A stretch of DNA of 64,000 bases from Planctomycetota bacterium (GCA_021819825.1 JAKAEZ010000007.1:1-64000), one strand, 5' to 3'. Numbered from the stretch's first letter, positions 44,401 through 54,578 are shown. The notes: a model not told the origin generated them from the letters alone. Program-made: numbers and translations.

Positions 44401-44760
44401 ATGCTGGCAGAAGTGGAAAATAAGAAGCGGAGTAACACCGGGACTCTGACCGTCAACGGCAAGAACTTTGTTCTGGTTCCGGCATCGGAGTACCGCGCCC
44501 TGATTCGCCGCGCATCGGCCAGTGACGCACGATTGCCCCCCAAACCTAAGCCGCAGGCAAACGGCAACTATGATGCCATTGCCACCATGCGGGCGATAAT
44601 CGCGCGCGATCTCATCCGCGACCGCCGGAAGGCCAAACTTTCCCAGCGGGATCTGGCGCTGGCCGCCAAGGTTCCGCAATCCACCGTTGCCCGAATTGAA
44701 TCCGGCAAGTTCAGCCCGCGGCCAGGAACACTGAAAAAACTGTATTCTGTCATGCGTTGA
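44401..44760 (+). CDS. XRE-type antitoxin
   Basis: This is a 119-residue protein starting MLAEVENKKRSN, with GAGG about 10 nt upstream. The N-terminal part (TLTVNGKNFVLVPASEYRALI) resembles antitoxin beta-strand regions that contact a RelE toxin. The C-terminal half is a helix-turn-helix: RKAKLSQRDLALAAKVPQSTVARIESG. It should both neutralise the toxin and repress the operon through the inverted repeat at 44115. Confidence 0.82.
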   Translation: MLAEVENKKRSNTGTLTVNGKNFVLVPASEYRALIRRASASDARLPPKPKPQANGNYDAIATMRAIIARDLIRDRRKAKLSQRDLALAAKVPQSTVARIESGKFSPRPGTLKKLYSVMR

Positions 44761-45051
44761 ATAAGCCACCCGATTCGCGCCTGTGACAAATGCCCCTATA
44801 ACCTGTCACCTGTATCCCAATTTGATCCGTGCTAAGTGAAAACGACTCGCGCCGCCGCGGCGCTCCACACATTTTAAGTGGTGCGCCGCACCGCACCTCA
44901 TTAAGGCTACGGTCCCGCGCGGGGATCTCATTACTCGTTGTTCATTGAGCGCAGCCCCGCCAATCAAATTACCGGCTTAGCCGATTGCGGAAATGCGCCC
45001 GTCACCTCGTCCGGTTACGGTATGCGGGACCTTTGGGATAGAATATGGGTT

Positions 45052-45717
45052 ATGGCGCGGATAAAAATTAAGATTTGTGGTATTACACGGCGTGAGGATG
45101 CTTTGGCGGCGTTGGAGGCGGGGGCGGATTTTATTGGATTGAATCTGTTTGCCGGGCCGCGGAAAATTACAGTTTTACAGGCGGCGGAAATTCTCGCGGG
45201 TGTCGGTGATGCTGGTGCGGCGGTGGCGCTGGTTGACTTGAGCACGGCGGACGATTTTGCGGCAGCGAATCAGTTGGCCCAAGAGTATGGCGTGCGGACT
45301 TTTCAGCTTTATGGGGATTTGGCCAACGTGCGATGTTTGCCGGGGGCTGATGTGCATTATTGGCCGGTATTTCGTATCGCCCAACGCGCTGATTTGCGGT
45401 CACTTACGGCAGCTTTACCGCAAATGCCGTTCCCGGCCGGTGCCATACTGCTGGATGCTTATTCCCCGCGCGGCCATGGCGGCACCGGTGAGCAGATTGA
45501 TCTATCTTGGATCTCTGAAGCACAAAAGGCTGACGAACTGCGTACCTTGCCGCCCATTATCCTCGCCGGCGGCCTGACCGCCGAAAATGTCGCACACGCC
45601 ATAAACACGGTGCATCCCGCGGCAGTAGATGTTTCCAGCGGCGTGGAAGTGGCAGGGCAACCCGGCATAAAAGATCATGCCAGAATGCGCGCATTTATCA
45701 AGGCCGTTGGCTTGTGA
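45052..45717 (+). CDS. trpF: Phosphoribosylanthranilate isomerase
   Basis: This 221-residue TIM-barrel enzyme converts phosphoribosylanthranilate to its ribulosyl form (CdRP), a step of tryptophan synthesis. IKICGITRREDALAAL (with the catalytic Cys) opens the barrel and DVSSGVEVAGQPGIKD closes it, with IILAGGLTAENV as the phosphate-binding strand. The ATG at 45052 is preferred because the motif starts within six residues; longer frames upstream lack conservation. No other trp gene is in the window. The lipA promoter overlaps its end. Confidence 0.93.
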   Translation: MARIKIKICGITRREDALAALEAGADFIGLNLFAGPRKITVLQAAEILAGVGDAGAAVALVDLSTADDFAAANQLAQEYGVRTFQLYGDLANVRCLPGADVHYWPVFRIAQRADLRSLTAALPQMPFPAGAILLDAYSPRGHGGTGEQIDLSWISEAQKADELRTLPPIILAGGLTAENVAHAINTVHPAAVDVSSGVEVAGQPGIKDHARMRAFIKAVGL

Positions 45718-45723
45718 TATAAT
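45695..45723 (+). promoter_or_regulatory. Predicted lipA promoter
   Basis: TTATCA (45695-45700), a 17-nt spacer and TATAAT (45718-45723) with a TG one base before the -10 make a good extended promoter. It overlaps the stop codon of trpF and lies about 60 nt upstream of lipA. Confidence 0.5.
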
Positions 45724-45784
45724 TCATAGCTTATATCCGTTCAGCCAGTAGCCGCTGCCGGATGGGTTTGAACAGGATAGGTTT

Positions 45785-46705
45785 GTGACTGCTCCCATTT
45801 CATTACCGTTAGCCGTTGCGGAAAACCGCCCCGATTACATGCAGCCGGGCCGCAAGCCATCCTGGTTGAAAGTGAAACTTCCCGCAGGCCCCGGTTACAC
45901 GCACGTGCGGGGAATTATCGACGAGCATCGCCTGCACACCGTTTGCGAATCCGCCAAGTGCCCGAACATGGGAGAGTGCTGGGGTCGGGGTACCGCGACG
46001 ATTATGATTTTAGGGGATGTCTGCACGCGGAGTTGCGGATTTTGTCATATTAAAACCGGCCGCCCCCCCATTTTGGACCTTGATGAACCGCGCCGCGTGG
46101 CCCAGTCGGCAGCGATTATGAAACTGCGGCACATTGTTATTACCTCGGTGAATCGCGATGAACTCAAAGACGGCGGCTCAACCATCTGGGCACAAAGCAT
46201 CCTGGGCGTGCGGGAAGCGTCGCCGAGTACCACCATTGAAGTGTTAATTCCGGATTTTTGCGGGCACTGGGATGATCTGAACCGCGTGCTGGACGCCCGT
46301 CCCGACATTCTGAACCATAACATAGAGACAGTCCCCAGCCAATATTTCCGTGTCCGCCCGCAAGCCAAATATGCCCGATCCCTGGAACTGCTGCGTCGGG
46401 CGAAAGAACGGGGCTTTACCACCAAAACAGGGTTAATGCTAGGCATCGGCGAAACCGATACTGAACTCGAGCAAACACTGAAAGACATTCGCGCAGTCAA
46501 TGTGGACATCCTCACACTGGGGCAATATCTGCAACCCACGCGCGAACACTTGCCCATTGATCGCTGGGTAACGCCAGAACAGTTTGCCCACTGGAAATCA
46601 GTGGGGCTTAACCTCGGATTTTCCGTCGTCGAATCCGGCCCGCTGGTACGCTCCAGCTACCACGCCGACGAACAAGCCGCCAAAACCGTCCCCGCCTCCG
46701 CGTAA
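45785..46705 (+). CDS. lipA: Lipoyl synthase
   Basis: This 306-residue radical SAM enzyme inserts sulfur into octanoyl groups to make lipoate for the dehydrogenase complexes. Both iron-sulfur sites are clear: the auxiliary cluster [12 protein letters not shown] (about 57-68) and the SAM cluster [10 protein letters not shown] (about 80-87). The C-terminal Ser ligand region RSSYHAD is also present. The first codon is GTG at 45785, with AGGATAGG upstream. An ATG at 45839 is a shorter option. Confidence 0.97.
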   Translation: MTAPISLPLAVAENRPDYMQPGRKPSWLKVKLPAGPGYTHVRGIIDEHRLHTVCESAKCPNMGECWGRGTATIMILGDVCTRSCGFCHIKTGRPPILDLDEPRRVAQSAAIMKLRHIVITSVNRDELKDGGSTIWAQSILGVREASPSTTIEVLIPDFCGHWDDLNRVLDARPDILNHNIETVPSQYFRVRPQAKYARSLELLRRAKERGFTTKTGLMLGIGETDTELEQTLKDIRAVNVDILTLGQYLQPTREHLPIDRWVTPEQFAHWKSVGLNLGFSVVESGPLVRSSYHADEQAAKTVPASA

Positions 46706-47403
46706 GCCACCGTCCAATCCCTTCGAGAAACGGCGTACACGCTCATAAGACGCGGTATTCACGGACCCAACACAGGGAGGGGAACTCGTCTCGCAGGAAA
46801 TTACCCCCGGGCGGCGCTGAGCCTCTCTATCGAATGACCCAAGTGAAGCCACATGATCTCGATGCTCGCCAAGCCCCGGGGTGTGGCAATTTTTCCGGGC
46901 GGGGTCAATATCGTTGTTTAATGGGCGGGATCGCGTCGGTGATATCCGGAACTGTCGGCTGCGGCGGGTGCCCTTTCCGCGACGCGGCGGCACATTAAAT
47001 GTGCCGGCTAACATCACGGATGAGGTCGCCCGGAAAAATTGCCACGCCCAAGCCCCGAATGGTATAGCTCCGCCGCTGGCCGGAAAATAGATTTGGCGTA
47101 CAATTTCCGCTTATGGTCAACTATCGAACTAAACTCGAACCCACTTGGATATCCGGCGATTCAGTGGGCTTGCCATCATGGAAACCCGGCATGCTTCACC
47201 ATCGCCAGTCGCCTGGAACAGAACCTGGCGCTTAGCCAACTTTTCCTTTTTGCCCCGCATTGAGCCTGCCTCCGCGACAACCAGCCCGCCCACCACCGAG
47301 ATGCCATACTGTCGCCGGAACCTGGAATTTGGAACACGTTAATTTGCAACGAACAAGCGGAGGCGTCGCCTTTTTTCTTGCCTCTGAGCCTCTTGGCATC
47401 CGT
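46706..47403. other. Intergenic stretch with a palindromic element
   Basis: No supported gene. The frames at 46881, 47039 and 47260 have no recognisable domain. The hairpin element CGGCACAT-TAA-ATGTGCCG lies at 46988-47006. Confidence 0.45.
46988..47012. repeat. Palindromic intergenic element, copy 2
   Basis: CGGCACAT-TAA-ATGTGCCG is a perfect 8-bp hairpin, followed by GCTAAC. It shares 21 consecutive bases with 3139-3159, more than 43 kb away. Confidence 0.6.
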
Positions 47404-48972
47404 TCAGTGGTTCTGCATTTGAAAAGAATCGAAATCGGCCTTGATACGCGTGCCACGCAGGTCTTGTACGCACAGGCCGGCGAAGGCTCCGGTGAAGCCG
47501 CCCGCATAATCCGCGGAAAGTTTGGTAAAGTCGCAGATTACTGGAAAAGCGTGCCATATCCGGCCGTCATCAGAGGCGTGGAATTCAAGGGTCTCATCAC
47601 GTATGATCGCCTTTAGAAATACTCTCGACCAATCGGAAATCGCGATCTGGCATTGCGAATGTTCAAGATATACGCCGGCATCCGTCTGCACGATGCCGAC
47701 AACTTTTCCGAGCTTTTCATCATGCGTTACCCGCAAATAATAGTGATGGCGGGAATCGTAATAAATGATCAGCCCCGCACATTGGGAATAATGCTCCGGT
47801 TCAAATTCCAGCACGCATTGCACGGTCACGTTAAAACTTTGCACCCGCTGTGCCAGCAGACTTTGTTGAAACAGGCTATGCGGGGATTCACGGCCACGCA
47901 AACGAAGAAATCCGGGGCGCTCGGTGGTGCTGATCCAATCCGGCGCCGTCGGCTGGCGCAAAGATTGCCAATGCGGACTTAGCTGCGGGGAATTAAAATC
48001 GTCGCAGTCCGGTTCCGTGGGCCAGGGATGGGGATTTATTTCCTCCGGCACATCGCACTGATTCTGCGGATCAGTTCCACCCGATTTTAAGCGTAGCCAA
48101 TGGTCGGTTGACCAGATTACTTCTTGAATGGCGGTTTCACGGCCCAACGGGCAGCGCCGATACGGGTACAAGGGGCGGCTGCACAAATGCGCCAAATACC
48201 AGCGTCCTGATTGCGTTTGTATCAGTTCACCATGCCCGGCTTTTTGCAGCGCGACTCCGGGACTTTTTCGGCTTGTCAGCACCAGGGGTTGCGGGTCAAT
48301 GTCATAGGGGCCGCAGATGGATCGCGATCGTGCCATGGAAATGCCATGGTTCCAATCGGTGCCACCCTCGGCAAGCATGAGGTAATAGAAGTCGTTGGCT
48401 TTATAGATATTGGGTCCCTCTATCAGAGGCACCTTGCGGAAGATATTAAACATCGGGCCGATGAGTCGTCGTTCTGTTGGGGAATATTCCTGTAGAACGA
48501 TTCCAGCAAATCGCGAACGATCCGGCCGGTGGTTCCATTGCACATTGACCACCCACTTGCGGCCATCGTCATCATGAAACAGCGAAGGGTCAAAACCGCT
48601 GGAATTAAGAAAAATCGGTTCAGACCATGGGCCGGTAATTTCCGGTGCCGTGACCAGGTAATTATGGACATCTCTAAATGCCCCCACCCGGTTCCGCACA
48701 ATGGTGTATACAAGATAGTAGACGCCGTCGTGCATGCTTAGCGCCGGTGCCCAGATCCCACCGGAATCCGGTATGCCGGTCATATCCAACTGACTTTTGC
48801 GTGTTAAACCGTGGCCCAGCATCCGCCAGTTCACCAGATCACGGGAATGATAAAGCGCCACACCCGGGAACCATTCAAAGGTGCTGGTGGCGAGATAATA
48901 GTCGTCGCCCACCCGCAAAAAACTGGGATCCGGGTTAAAACCCCGCAATACCGGGTTCTGCAGTTGCATCAT
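47404..48972 (-). CDS. GH43 beta-xylosidase/arabinosidase
   Basis: This 522-residue enzyme has a five-bladed propeller with the GH43 acidic residues: Asp in GFNPDPSF (about 15), Asp in GFDPSLFHDDDG (about 127) and the acid Glu in AGHGELIQT (about 248). The C-terminal half (from about 330) is the beta-sandwich domain of the XynB-like GH43 subfamily 11, with LFQQSLLAQRVQSF and YYDSRHHYYLRV. No signal peptide is visible, so it probably hydrolyses imported xylo- or arabino-oligosaccharides in the cytoplasm. Confidence 0.93.
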   Translation of the reverse strand: MMQLQNPVLRGFNPDPSFLRVGDDYYLATSTFEWFPGVALYHSRDLVNWRMLGHGLTRKSQLDMTGIPDSGGIWAPALSMHDGVYYLVYTIVRNRVGAFRDVHNYLVTAPEITGPWSEPIFLNSSGFDPSLFHDDDGRKWVVNVQWNHRPDRSRFAGIVLQEYSPTERRLIGPMFNIFRKVPLIEGPNIYKANDFYYLMLAEGGTDWNHGISMARSRSICGPYDIDPQPLVLTSRKSPGVALQKAGHGELIQTQSGRWYLAHLCSRPLYPYRRCPLGRETAIQEVIWSTDHWLRLKSGGTDPQNQCDVPEEINPHPWPTEPDCDDFNSPQLSPHWQSLRQPTAPDWISTTERPGFLRLRGRESPHSLFQQSLLAQRVQSFNVTVQCVLEFEPEHYSQCAGLIIYYDSRHHYYLRVTHDEKLGKVVGIVQTDAGVYLEHSQCQIAISDWSRVFLKAIIRDETLEFHASDDGRIWHAFPVICDFTKLSADYAGGFTGAFAGLCVQDLRGTRIKADFDSFQMQNH

Positions 48973-49001
48973 GGTATGATTCCATCAGGCCGCCAAGGCG
49001 A

Positions 49002-49937
49002 TCATATCTGAATTGTCGCCACGAGTTGCCGCACATGATCCACAGAGGCATCCATAAGTTTTTTCTCATCGGTGGTCAACGGCACTTCGATAATCTGTTC
49101 AACACCCTGGCTGCCCAGCTTAACCGGGACGCCCACAAAATAACCGCCCACGCCGTACTGTTTATCACAATAGGCCGCACATGGCAGCACGCGCTTTTTA
49201 TCTTTAATGATGGACTCAGCCATCTGCACCACGGCCGCGGATGGTGCGTAATAGGCGGAGCCGGTTTTCAGAAAATTGACAATTTCCGCGCCGCCGGAGC
49301 GGGTACGCTTTACGATGGCTTGAATCTTTTCCGCAGAAAGCAGTTCGGGCAAGGGGATGCCCGCCACGCTGGTATAGCGCGGCAGCGGCACCATGTCATC
49401 TCCGTGGCCGCCTAGCAGCAGCGCCTGAATATCTTCCACACTTACATCCAGTTCGGCCGCGATAAAGCAACGATAACGGGCGGTGTCCAGCACGCCGGCC
49501 ATGCCAATGACTCGCTGGGGTTCAAAACCACTGGCTTTATATGCCACATACACCATGGCATCCAGCGGATTAGATACCACCAGCAGGATGCTTTTGGGCG
49601 AATATTTTACGACCTGTTGCGTGACGGATTTTACAATTTCCGTATTTTTAATCAGCAGGTCATCGCGGCTCATACCGGGCTTGCGGGCCAGACCGGCGGT
49701 GATGATTACCACATCGCTGTTGGCGGTGGCTTCGTAGCTCGTGGCACCGGTCAGGCGGACATCATAGCCTTCAATGGGGGCGGCCTGGGACAAATCCAGC
49801 GACTTGCCCTGCGGCACGCCGTCAATTTGTGGTACGTCCACAAGCACCACGTCGCCCAGTTCTTTCGCAGCCGCCCAATGCGCCGCGGTGGCTCCCACAT
49901 TCCCTGCTCCGATGATACTGATTTTTGCACGTTTCAT
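49002..49937 (-). CDS. mdh: Malate dehydrogenase
   Basis: This is a 311-residue NAD-dependent dehydrogenase of the LDH-like MDH type. The NAD loop [12 protein letters not shown] opens the protein; [17 protein letters not shown] carries the substrate Arg residues and [11 protein letters not shown] the catalytic His. It oxidises malate to oxaloacetate in the TCA cycle, next to citrate synthase in function though 16 kb away. GGAG precedes the ATG. Confidence 0.96.
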   Translation of the reverse strand: MKRAKISIIGAGNVGATAAHWAAAKELGDVVLVDVPQIDGVPQGKSLDLSQAAPIEGYDVRLTGATSYEATANSDVVIITAGLARKPGMSRDDLLIKNTEIVKSVTQQVVKYSPKSILLVVSNPLDAMVYVAYKASGFEPQRVIGMAGVLDTARYRCFIAAELDVSVEDIQALLLGGHGDDMVPLPRYTSVAGIPLPELLSAEKIQAIVKRTRSGGAEIVNFLKTGSAYYAPSAAVVQMAESIIKDKKRVLPCAAYCDKQYGVGGYFVGVPVKLGSQGVEQIIEVPLTTDEKKLMDASVDHVRQLVATIQI

Positions 49938-50054
49938 TTTTCAACTCCGTTTTGGTTTACACACAACCAACTATAACGCCAGTGTTGTAAACCATTACGG
50001 CGTTGCGTGCAAATGGTTCTAGGCAAATATTGTCGGGAAATATCGCCTGCCACC

Positions 50055-51377
50055 TTAGGCCGCTGCGCTGATGTTATCCGCGACTTCATGGGCGGATTGC
50101 CAACGCGGATTAATTAAATGGATCAGCAATAATGCCACAAGATATGCTGAACTGGCGATAGCAAACAACATGATGTAGTTGTCATGGGTGGAGTGCAGGA
50201 ACCAGCCTACACCGGCGGAGACAAACATACTGATGCCTGAGGCCACAAAGCCACCCAGGCCGACCAGTGATCCAACCACTTTCCCCGGCATGGTGTCCGA
50301 GGCCATGGTAAACAAGTTGGCGGAAAAGCCCTGGTGGCCCGCGCAGGCCAGCCCAATCAGCACAGACGCCACGAGATAGTTACCCACCGATGCCGCGGCA
50401 AATACGGGCACCACCAGCAAGGCGCAAATGAGCATGGCGGTTTTGCGAGCTTTGTTCAGCGACCACCCCTGTGCCAAAAACCAACTGGACAACCAGCCGC
50501 CGCCGATGCTGCCCAAATCCGCCATGCCATAGATGAGAATCATGGGCAAAATCATGTTCTTAATATTCAGATGATGTTTGGTATTAAAAAAATCAGGAAT
50601 CCAGAACAGCCAGAACCACCACACCGGGCTGGTTAACATGGTGGCGATGATAAAAGCCCAAGACTGTTTATATCCCAGCAGCGTACTCCAGCGAATGCGG
50701 TGCTGCCGTTCCGGAGGATCGCTGCGGATATATGCCAGTTCTTCCGGGGATAATTTCGGATTCTTATTCGGTTCTTTGTACCGCAAAAGCCACCAGATAA
50801 CCCACACCAATCCCACCAGCCCCGCGGTGATAAAACCCGCGCGCCATCCAAATGTTTTGGCGGTCAAGCCCACGATAATAGGAGCCGCCACCACGCCCAG
50901 ACTTGTGCCGGCATTAAAAATGCCCGTGGTCAGCGCCCGCTCTTTTTTGGGAAACCATTGGCCCACGGCTTTAATTGCGCCGGGGAAATTAGCGCCCTGC
51001 GCTACACCCATGATTCCCTGTATCACCATGTAACCCGCGACAGTTGTCGCAAACGCCATGCCCATTTCCGCGCCGCTGAAGATCACCACGGTTAGAGCGA
51101 AGCCCAGCCAAACTCCGGCAGCGTCCATGAACCAGCCGCACAGGGCGTAACCGATGGCATACGTTGCGCTGAATACCGCCATGATGTTGCCGTAATCCAC
51201 CTGCGTGAAGTGTAAATTATGAATCAGGTTCGGCTCCATAAGCGAAATCATGAACCGATCCATGTAGTTGATCGTGGTAATTAGAAATAACCCCAGGCAG
51301 ATCGCCCAGCGGTAACCGCGCCAGTGAAAGCCTCTGGATTGCGTTAAGTCCGGCGGGGATGCTTGTGAATTAGACAT
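50055..51377 (-). CDS. MFS transporter, sugar-acid (ACS) family
   Basis: This is a 440-residue, 12-helix transporter starting MSNSQASPPDL, placed by GGAGGA 5 nt upstream. The first helix pair has TINYMDRFMISLMEP and the later GVAQGANFPGAIKAVGQWFPKKERALTTGIFNAGTS, signatures of the anion:cation symporter group that includes hexuronate and glucarate transporters. A palindromic operator lies about 145 nt upstream. Substrate is inferred from family. Confidence 0.88.
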   Translation of the reverse strand: MSNSQASPPDLTQSRGFHWRGYRWAICLGLFLITTINYMDRFMISLMEPNLIHNLHFTQVDYGNIMAVFSATYAIGYALCGWFMDAAGVWLGFALTVVIFSGAEMGMAFATTVAGYMVIQGIMGVAQGANFPGAIKAVGQWFPKKERALTTGIFNAGTSLGVVAAPIIVGLTAKTFGWRAGFITAGLVGLVWVIWWLLRYKEPNKNPKLSPEELAYIRSDPPERQHRIRWSTLLGYKQSWAFIIATMLTSPVWWFWLFWIPDFFNTKHHLNIKNMILPMILIYGMADLGSIGGGWLSSWFLAQGWSLNKARKTAMLICALLVVPVFAAASVGNYLVASVLIGLACAGHQGFSANLFTMASDTMPGKVVGSLVGLGGFVASGISMFVSAGVGWFLHSTHDNYIMLFAIASSAYLVALLLIHLINPRWQSAHEVADNISAAA

Positions 51378-51413
51378 CGTGTCCTCCGTAAGTTTTTGTG
51401 TGCAGACGGTCAT

Positions 51414-51831
51414 TACACGCGTGCCATCGCGCTATAATGCGGTCAATAATAACCACGCACCGCGCCCACGGGAAGCGCACAAAGAATAAACTTTCTAAAT
51501 TTTTTTTCGGAAACAGATTAATTGTGCGCACAATTTAAACTGCCGCCCACGCCCACCATCCTCCACACTTGCTTTATTGCTGCTGTGCGTGCGATTTGGG
51601 GTCTGGAAAACAAGGGGCATCCTATAAAAAGGCCCTGTAAAAACAGCGGCATATAAAGCGCAATGCCATTGGTATTTTCCTCAACTTCAGGTCCCCAATG
51701 AACCGAAAATTATTGAGGCTCAATGAATGAGCGGACCGGTAATCCCAGACGGGTAGGGACATAGGTAAGACGTTTTCCGAACCCGTACGGATCGAAAATT
51801 TGCCGGCAGTTGATCCATCAGGAGATGTACA
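51414..51831. other. Divergent regulatory region
   Basis: The region separates the leftward MFS gene from the rightward cupin gene. It contains an AT-rich stretch and the 16-bp palindrome at 51520-51535. No gene is seen. Confidence 0.5.
51520..51535. promoter_or_regulatory. LacI/GntR-type palindromic operator
   Basis: AATTGTGCGCACAATT is a perfect 16-bp palindrome with the central CG typical of LacI-family sites. It sits between divergent sugar-acid transporter and cupin genes. No regulator gene is nearby, so the binding factor is unknown. Confidence 0.5.
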
Positions 51832-52242
51832 ATGGATACAGTTTCACAAATGGAATTGGTTCGCGAAGTCGTGCGAAACGGCGTGATTGAAGTTCTTGCA
51901 TGTCCGGAAAGCGGCACGCGCAGTTCTCTGGTGCTCGAAGAGACGTATGATCCCCGCGGCCATGTTCCACCGCATTACCATGACTGTGAAGAAATTCTCG
52001 TGTTTTTAGAAGGCGAGGGCATTGTTTTTATTGGCCAGGATCCGCGCAGCGTCGCGGCCGGAACCACCGTTGTTGTGCCGCCGGGCAAGCCGCATTGCCT
52101 TTATAATACCGGCTTAGGACGCCTGCATTTGCTGGCGTTTCATCCTAAGGCCAATCCGGAGTATCATTTTGTGCCCGGATTGTTTACCGATGAAACTAAT
52201 TGCTGCAAAAGCCCCGAGGATCTCCTGGCCAAGGCAATGTAA
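51832..52242 (+). CDS. Cupin-domain protein
   Basis: This 136-residue single cupin has metal-ligand motifs PPHYHDCEEILVFLEGEG (two His and a Glu) and PPGKPHCLYN (a third His). GGAG precedes the ATG. Such proteins often act on sugars or as small isomerases and dioxygenases. Divergence from a sugar-acid transporter across a shared operator suggests a role in the same carbohydrate pathway, but the reaction is unknown. It converges on tyrA with a 1-nt gap. Confidence 0.82.
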   Translation: MDTVSQMELVREVVRNGVIEVLACPESGTRSSLVLEETYDPRGHVPPHYHDCEEILVFLEGEGIVFIGQDPRSVAAGTTVVVPPGKPHCLYNTGLGRLHLLAFHPKANPEYHFVPGLFTDETNCCKSPEDLLAKAM

Positions 52243-52243
52243 T

Positions 52244-53146
52244 TCACCGCGCATCGCGTCGGGAAAGCAGAGATTCATGCCGTTGCTTGGCCAGTTGCAG
52301 AAATTCCAGAACCGCTTGCTGATCTTCGCGACGAATGGCCAACTGGAGTTTCCGCAGCGATTGTATAGCCACATTCAAATTTCTATTGACTTGCACACGA
52401 TTGGTTAAAAATATATCGGTCCACATCGCCGGATCGCCGGAGGCCACGCGCGTGGTATCCACAAACCCGCCGGCAATCGCCCTACCCGCTTCCTCATTGC
52501 GCCCGGCCACTAGTGCGGTCATACATGCCGCGGCGTGGGGAATGTGACTGATCAGGGCCACCCATTGATCATGCTGCTGGGCATCCAAGAGGTGCGTCCG
52601 CATCGCCATGGCCTGCCAGAATTGTTCAATTTTTTTCGTGGCGGCTGACACACGGCTGCCGGTAAACGCGCCGCGACCGCGCAGCTTCGGCGGGCAGATC
52701 AGGCACAGGGCATCGCGATATAAATCCACCCGGGCATTTTCCGGCCCGCGCTTTTCCGAGCCTGCCATAGGATGAGAACCAATAAAATCAACCGTAGCGG
52801 GAAGTAATTTGCCGGCCCACTTCATCACCTGCTGCTTGGTTGAACCGACATCGGTTACCAGGGTGCCGGGTTTTAACGCCGGGGCGATGGCCGCCATCAG
52901 AGCCGGAAACTGCCCCACATTGGAAGCCAGAATAACCAGATCGCTTTCAGGCACCGCGGCGGCTGGATCGGTAAAAATCTGATCGATGGCCCCGATTTCC
53001 AGGGCCTTTTGATTGGATGGCGATCCGGTGCGGCCCACGCCATTGACGCGCGCCGCCAGGCCATGGTGTTTAATTGCCAGACCTAGGGAAGCGCCCAGCA
53101 AACCCACACCGATGATCGTAACACATTGAAATTGCGTTTCCTGCAT
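52244..53146 (-). CDS. tyrA: Prephenate dehydrogenase
   Basis: This 300-residue enzyme has an N-terminal NAD-binding domain (IIGVGLLGASLGLA, DVGSTKQQV) and a helical prephenate domain: FIGSHPMAGSEKRGPENA, with the catalytic His in SHPMAG, and a later WVALISHIPHAAA. It makes 4-hydroxyphenylpyruvate for tyrosine synthesis. No ACT regulatory domain follows, as the protein ends at the dehydrogenase core. The start is the ATG at 53146. Confidence 0.93.
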   Translation of the reverse strand: MQETQFQCVTIIGVGLLGASLGLAIKHHGLAARVNGVGRTGSPSNQKALEIGAIDQIFTDPAAAVPESDLVILASNVGQFPALMAAIAPALKPGTLVTDVGSTKQQVMKWAGKLLPATVDFIGSHPMAGSEKRGPENARVDLYRDALCLICPPKLRGRGAFTGSRVSAATKKIEQFWQAMAMRTHLLDAQQHDQWVALISHIPHAAACMTALVAGRNEEAGRAIAGGFVDTTRVASGDPAMWTDIFLTNRVQVNRNLNVAIQSLRKLQLAIRREDQQAVLEFLQLAKQRHESLLSRRDAR

Positions 53147-53253
53147 GGGTAGGAAGTGTATACGAAGTCACGTCGGAACTCTACAAAAGGTCACGTATAA
53201 CTCGCATGGATAACAGCCGCGGCTTGGCTTGCCGTGCTTCTGCGGAAAATGGA

Positions 53254-54135
53254 TTACAGAATATTATTTTTCCGGATGTAAACCATATAGGGCTGCAAAT
53301 TGTGGCCGGGACATTCCGTGGCGACCAGTTCGCGGTGGGTGTAGCAATGATAAATGGGAATGCTGTAAAGCCGGCGCAACAGGGCACCAAAACGCAGAAT
53401 GGTCTGACGTTGCTGCACCGTGGGCTCCTGCAACATGAAATTACCGATGGATGCTACGCCGATGTTATGCGCGTTCCAGATATATCGCCCGTGCACCGGT
53501 TGCGTGGGGGAATTGCGATATTGTACATATTCCATAAGCCAGTGTGGCGGCGCAAAGCCGTCGCGGACATGTTCTCCACGATACTGTAAATCACGCAACT
53601 GCCACACCCGGCCCATCCGGTCAATGCCAAAATGGTAGGCTATGTCCTCAAATCCGACACGACGTTCATACTCACGAATAAGCTCCCAATACTGGGCGGT
53701 CTGTTCTAATGAATCAAAATAAATCGGGTGCGGATCACCGGTGTGATGAAATGTAATCAGATGCACACCGGCCATCGGCTGAATGGTTCGCATATTGGGT
53801 CCGGCGGTAGTCCAGGCGCTGCGCGGGATAATGCCAAAGGCACCCACGGGAACAATTTTATGGGCCGGCACCGGCGGATGATACACCACCCGCGGCTTAA
53901 AATTCGCGGGCGGAGCGTATCCTGTATCCATCCGGCCAGGGGCCATGTTCGCATCCGGCGGCAGGACGCCGCTGGGCAGGTAACTGATACTGCTATTGGA
54001 TTTTGGCGGAGCTGCAGCACACCCAGCTAACGTGGCGGCGGCGGCCGTGCCGACGACCCCGGCCAGCAATCGCCGCCGCGACATCTTTGTGGGAAATTCA
54101 GGGAACAATACTTCGGGTATGTTATTAAGATCCAT
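53254..54135 (-). CDS. Tat-exported lipoprotein amidase (amidase_2/PGRP)
   Basis: This 293-residue protein, with its start at 54135 chosen by GGAG, has near residue 20 SRRRLLAGVVGTAAAATLAGC. This combines a twin-arginine signal with a lipobox Cys. The catalytic domain is an N-acetylmuramoyl-L-alanine amidase type 2 fold: LITFHHTGD, IAYHFGIDRMGRVWQLRD, and CYTHRELVATECPGH, with the three zinc ligands. It should cut peptidoglycan stem peptides outside the cytoplasm while tethered to a membrane. Confidence 0.85.
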   Translation of the reverse strand: MDLNNIPEVLFPEFPTKMSRRRLLAGVVGTAAAATLAGCAAAPPKSNSSISYLPSGVLPPDANMAPGRMDTGYAPPANFKPRVVYHPPVPAHKIVPVGAFGIIPRSAWTTAGPNMRTIQPMAGVHLITFHHTGDPHPIYFDSLEQTAQYWELIREYERRVGFEDIAYHFGIDRMGRVWQLRDLQYRGEHVRDGFAPPHWLMEYVQYRNSPTQPVHGRYIWNAHNIGVASIGNFMLQEPTVQQRQTILRFGALLRRLYSIPIYHCYTHRELVATECPGHNLQPYMVYIRKNNIL

Positions 54136-54327
54136 GGTCAGCACTCCGTCTTAACTACAGGAAGTTCCATTTCCTGTTTGAAAAACTGCGTATTCGTATT
54201 TACTGCGTCTTGCTCCGGGTTCACGATGGTCCCTACGTCTCATACGGCTTTACCTGTGGACAGGTTCAACCGTATTTTACAAAAGAATGATGAAAAATGA
54301 AAATCTGCAACCACCGCGCGCAATAAC

Positions 54328-54462
54328 CTATACCAGTGACGCTAAAAACAACAATAACGCCGCAACTCTCACGTTATCGGCATACCAGTTATAGGCCTTG
54401 AGAAAAAATTCAGAAAATTTCCTGCGGCGTCCCGCCAATGTTCTAAATCCCTCACTCGCCAT
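54328..54462 (-). CDS. Possible small membrane protein
   Basis: This would be a 44-residue protein, MASEGFRTLAGRRR then a C-terminal membrane segment (VRVAALLLFLASL). A GGAA lies upstream at moderate distance. No homolog is recognised. The basic N-terminus and hydrophobic end look like a short single-span peptide, but it may be chance. Confidence 0.3.
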   Translation of the reverse strand: MASEGFRTLAGRRRKFSEFFLKAYNWYADNVRVAALLLFLASLV

Positions 54463-54545
54463 AATTCGGCATTCCCGCAGTGGAGTTAGCGCGTAAAATC
54501 GATAATAAGCACCACCCCAGTTGGCACACGGCAAGTGCAGGCCAT

Positions 54546-54578
54546 TTTCACGTTCCTTTCATGTTGTTGTGCTAACTT
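54546..54578 (+). promoter_or_regulatory. Direct-repeat promoter of the secreted amidase
   Basis: TTTCAC-GTTCC-TTTCAT at 54546-54562 is an 11-bp-period direct repeat. Ten nt later TGC-TAACTT (54570-54578) forms an extended -10-like site. The same arrangement occurs at 55401 and 56463. Confidence 0.6.

Noticed and set aside
43824-44567. Long minus-strand frame opposite the RelE/XRE genes
   Set aside because: The plus-strand genes have clear family motifs and proper spacing. The minus frame has no domain and is a shadow.
46598-47017. Minus-strand frame at the end of lipA
   Set aside because: It overlaps the conserved lipA C-terminus and has no domain of its own.
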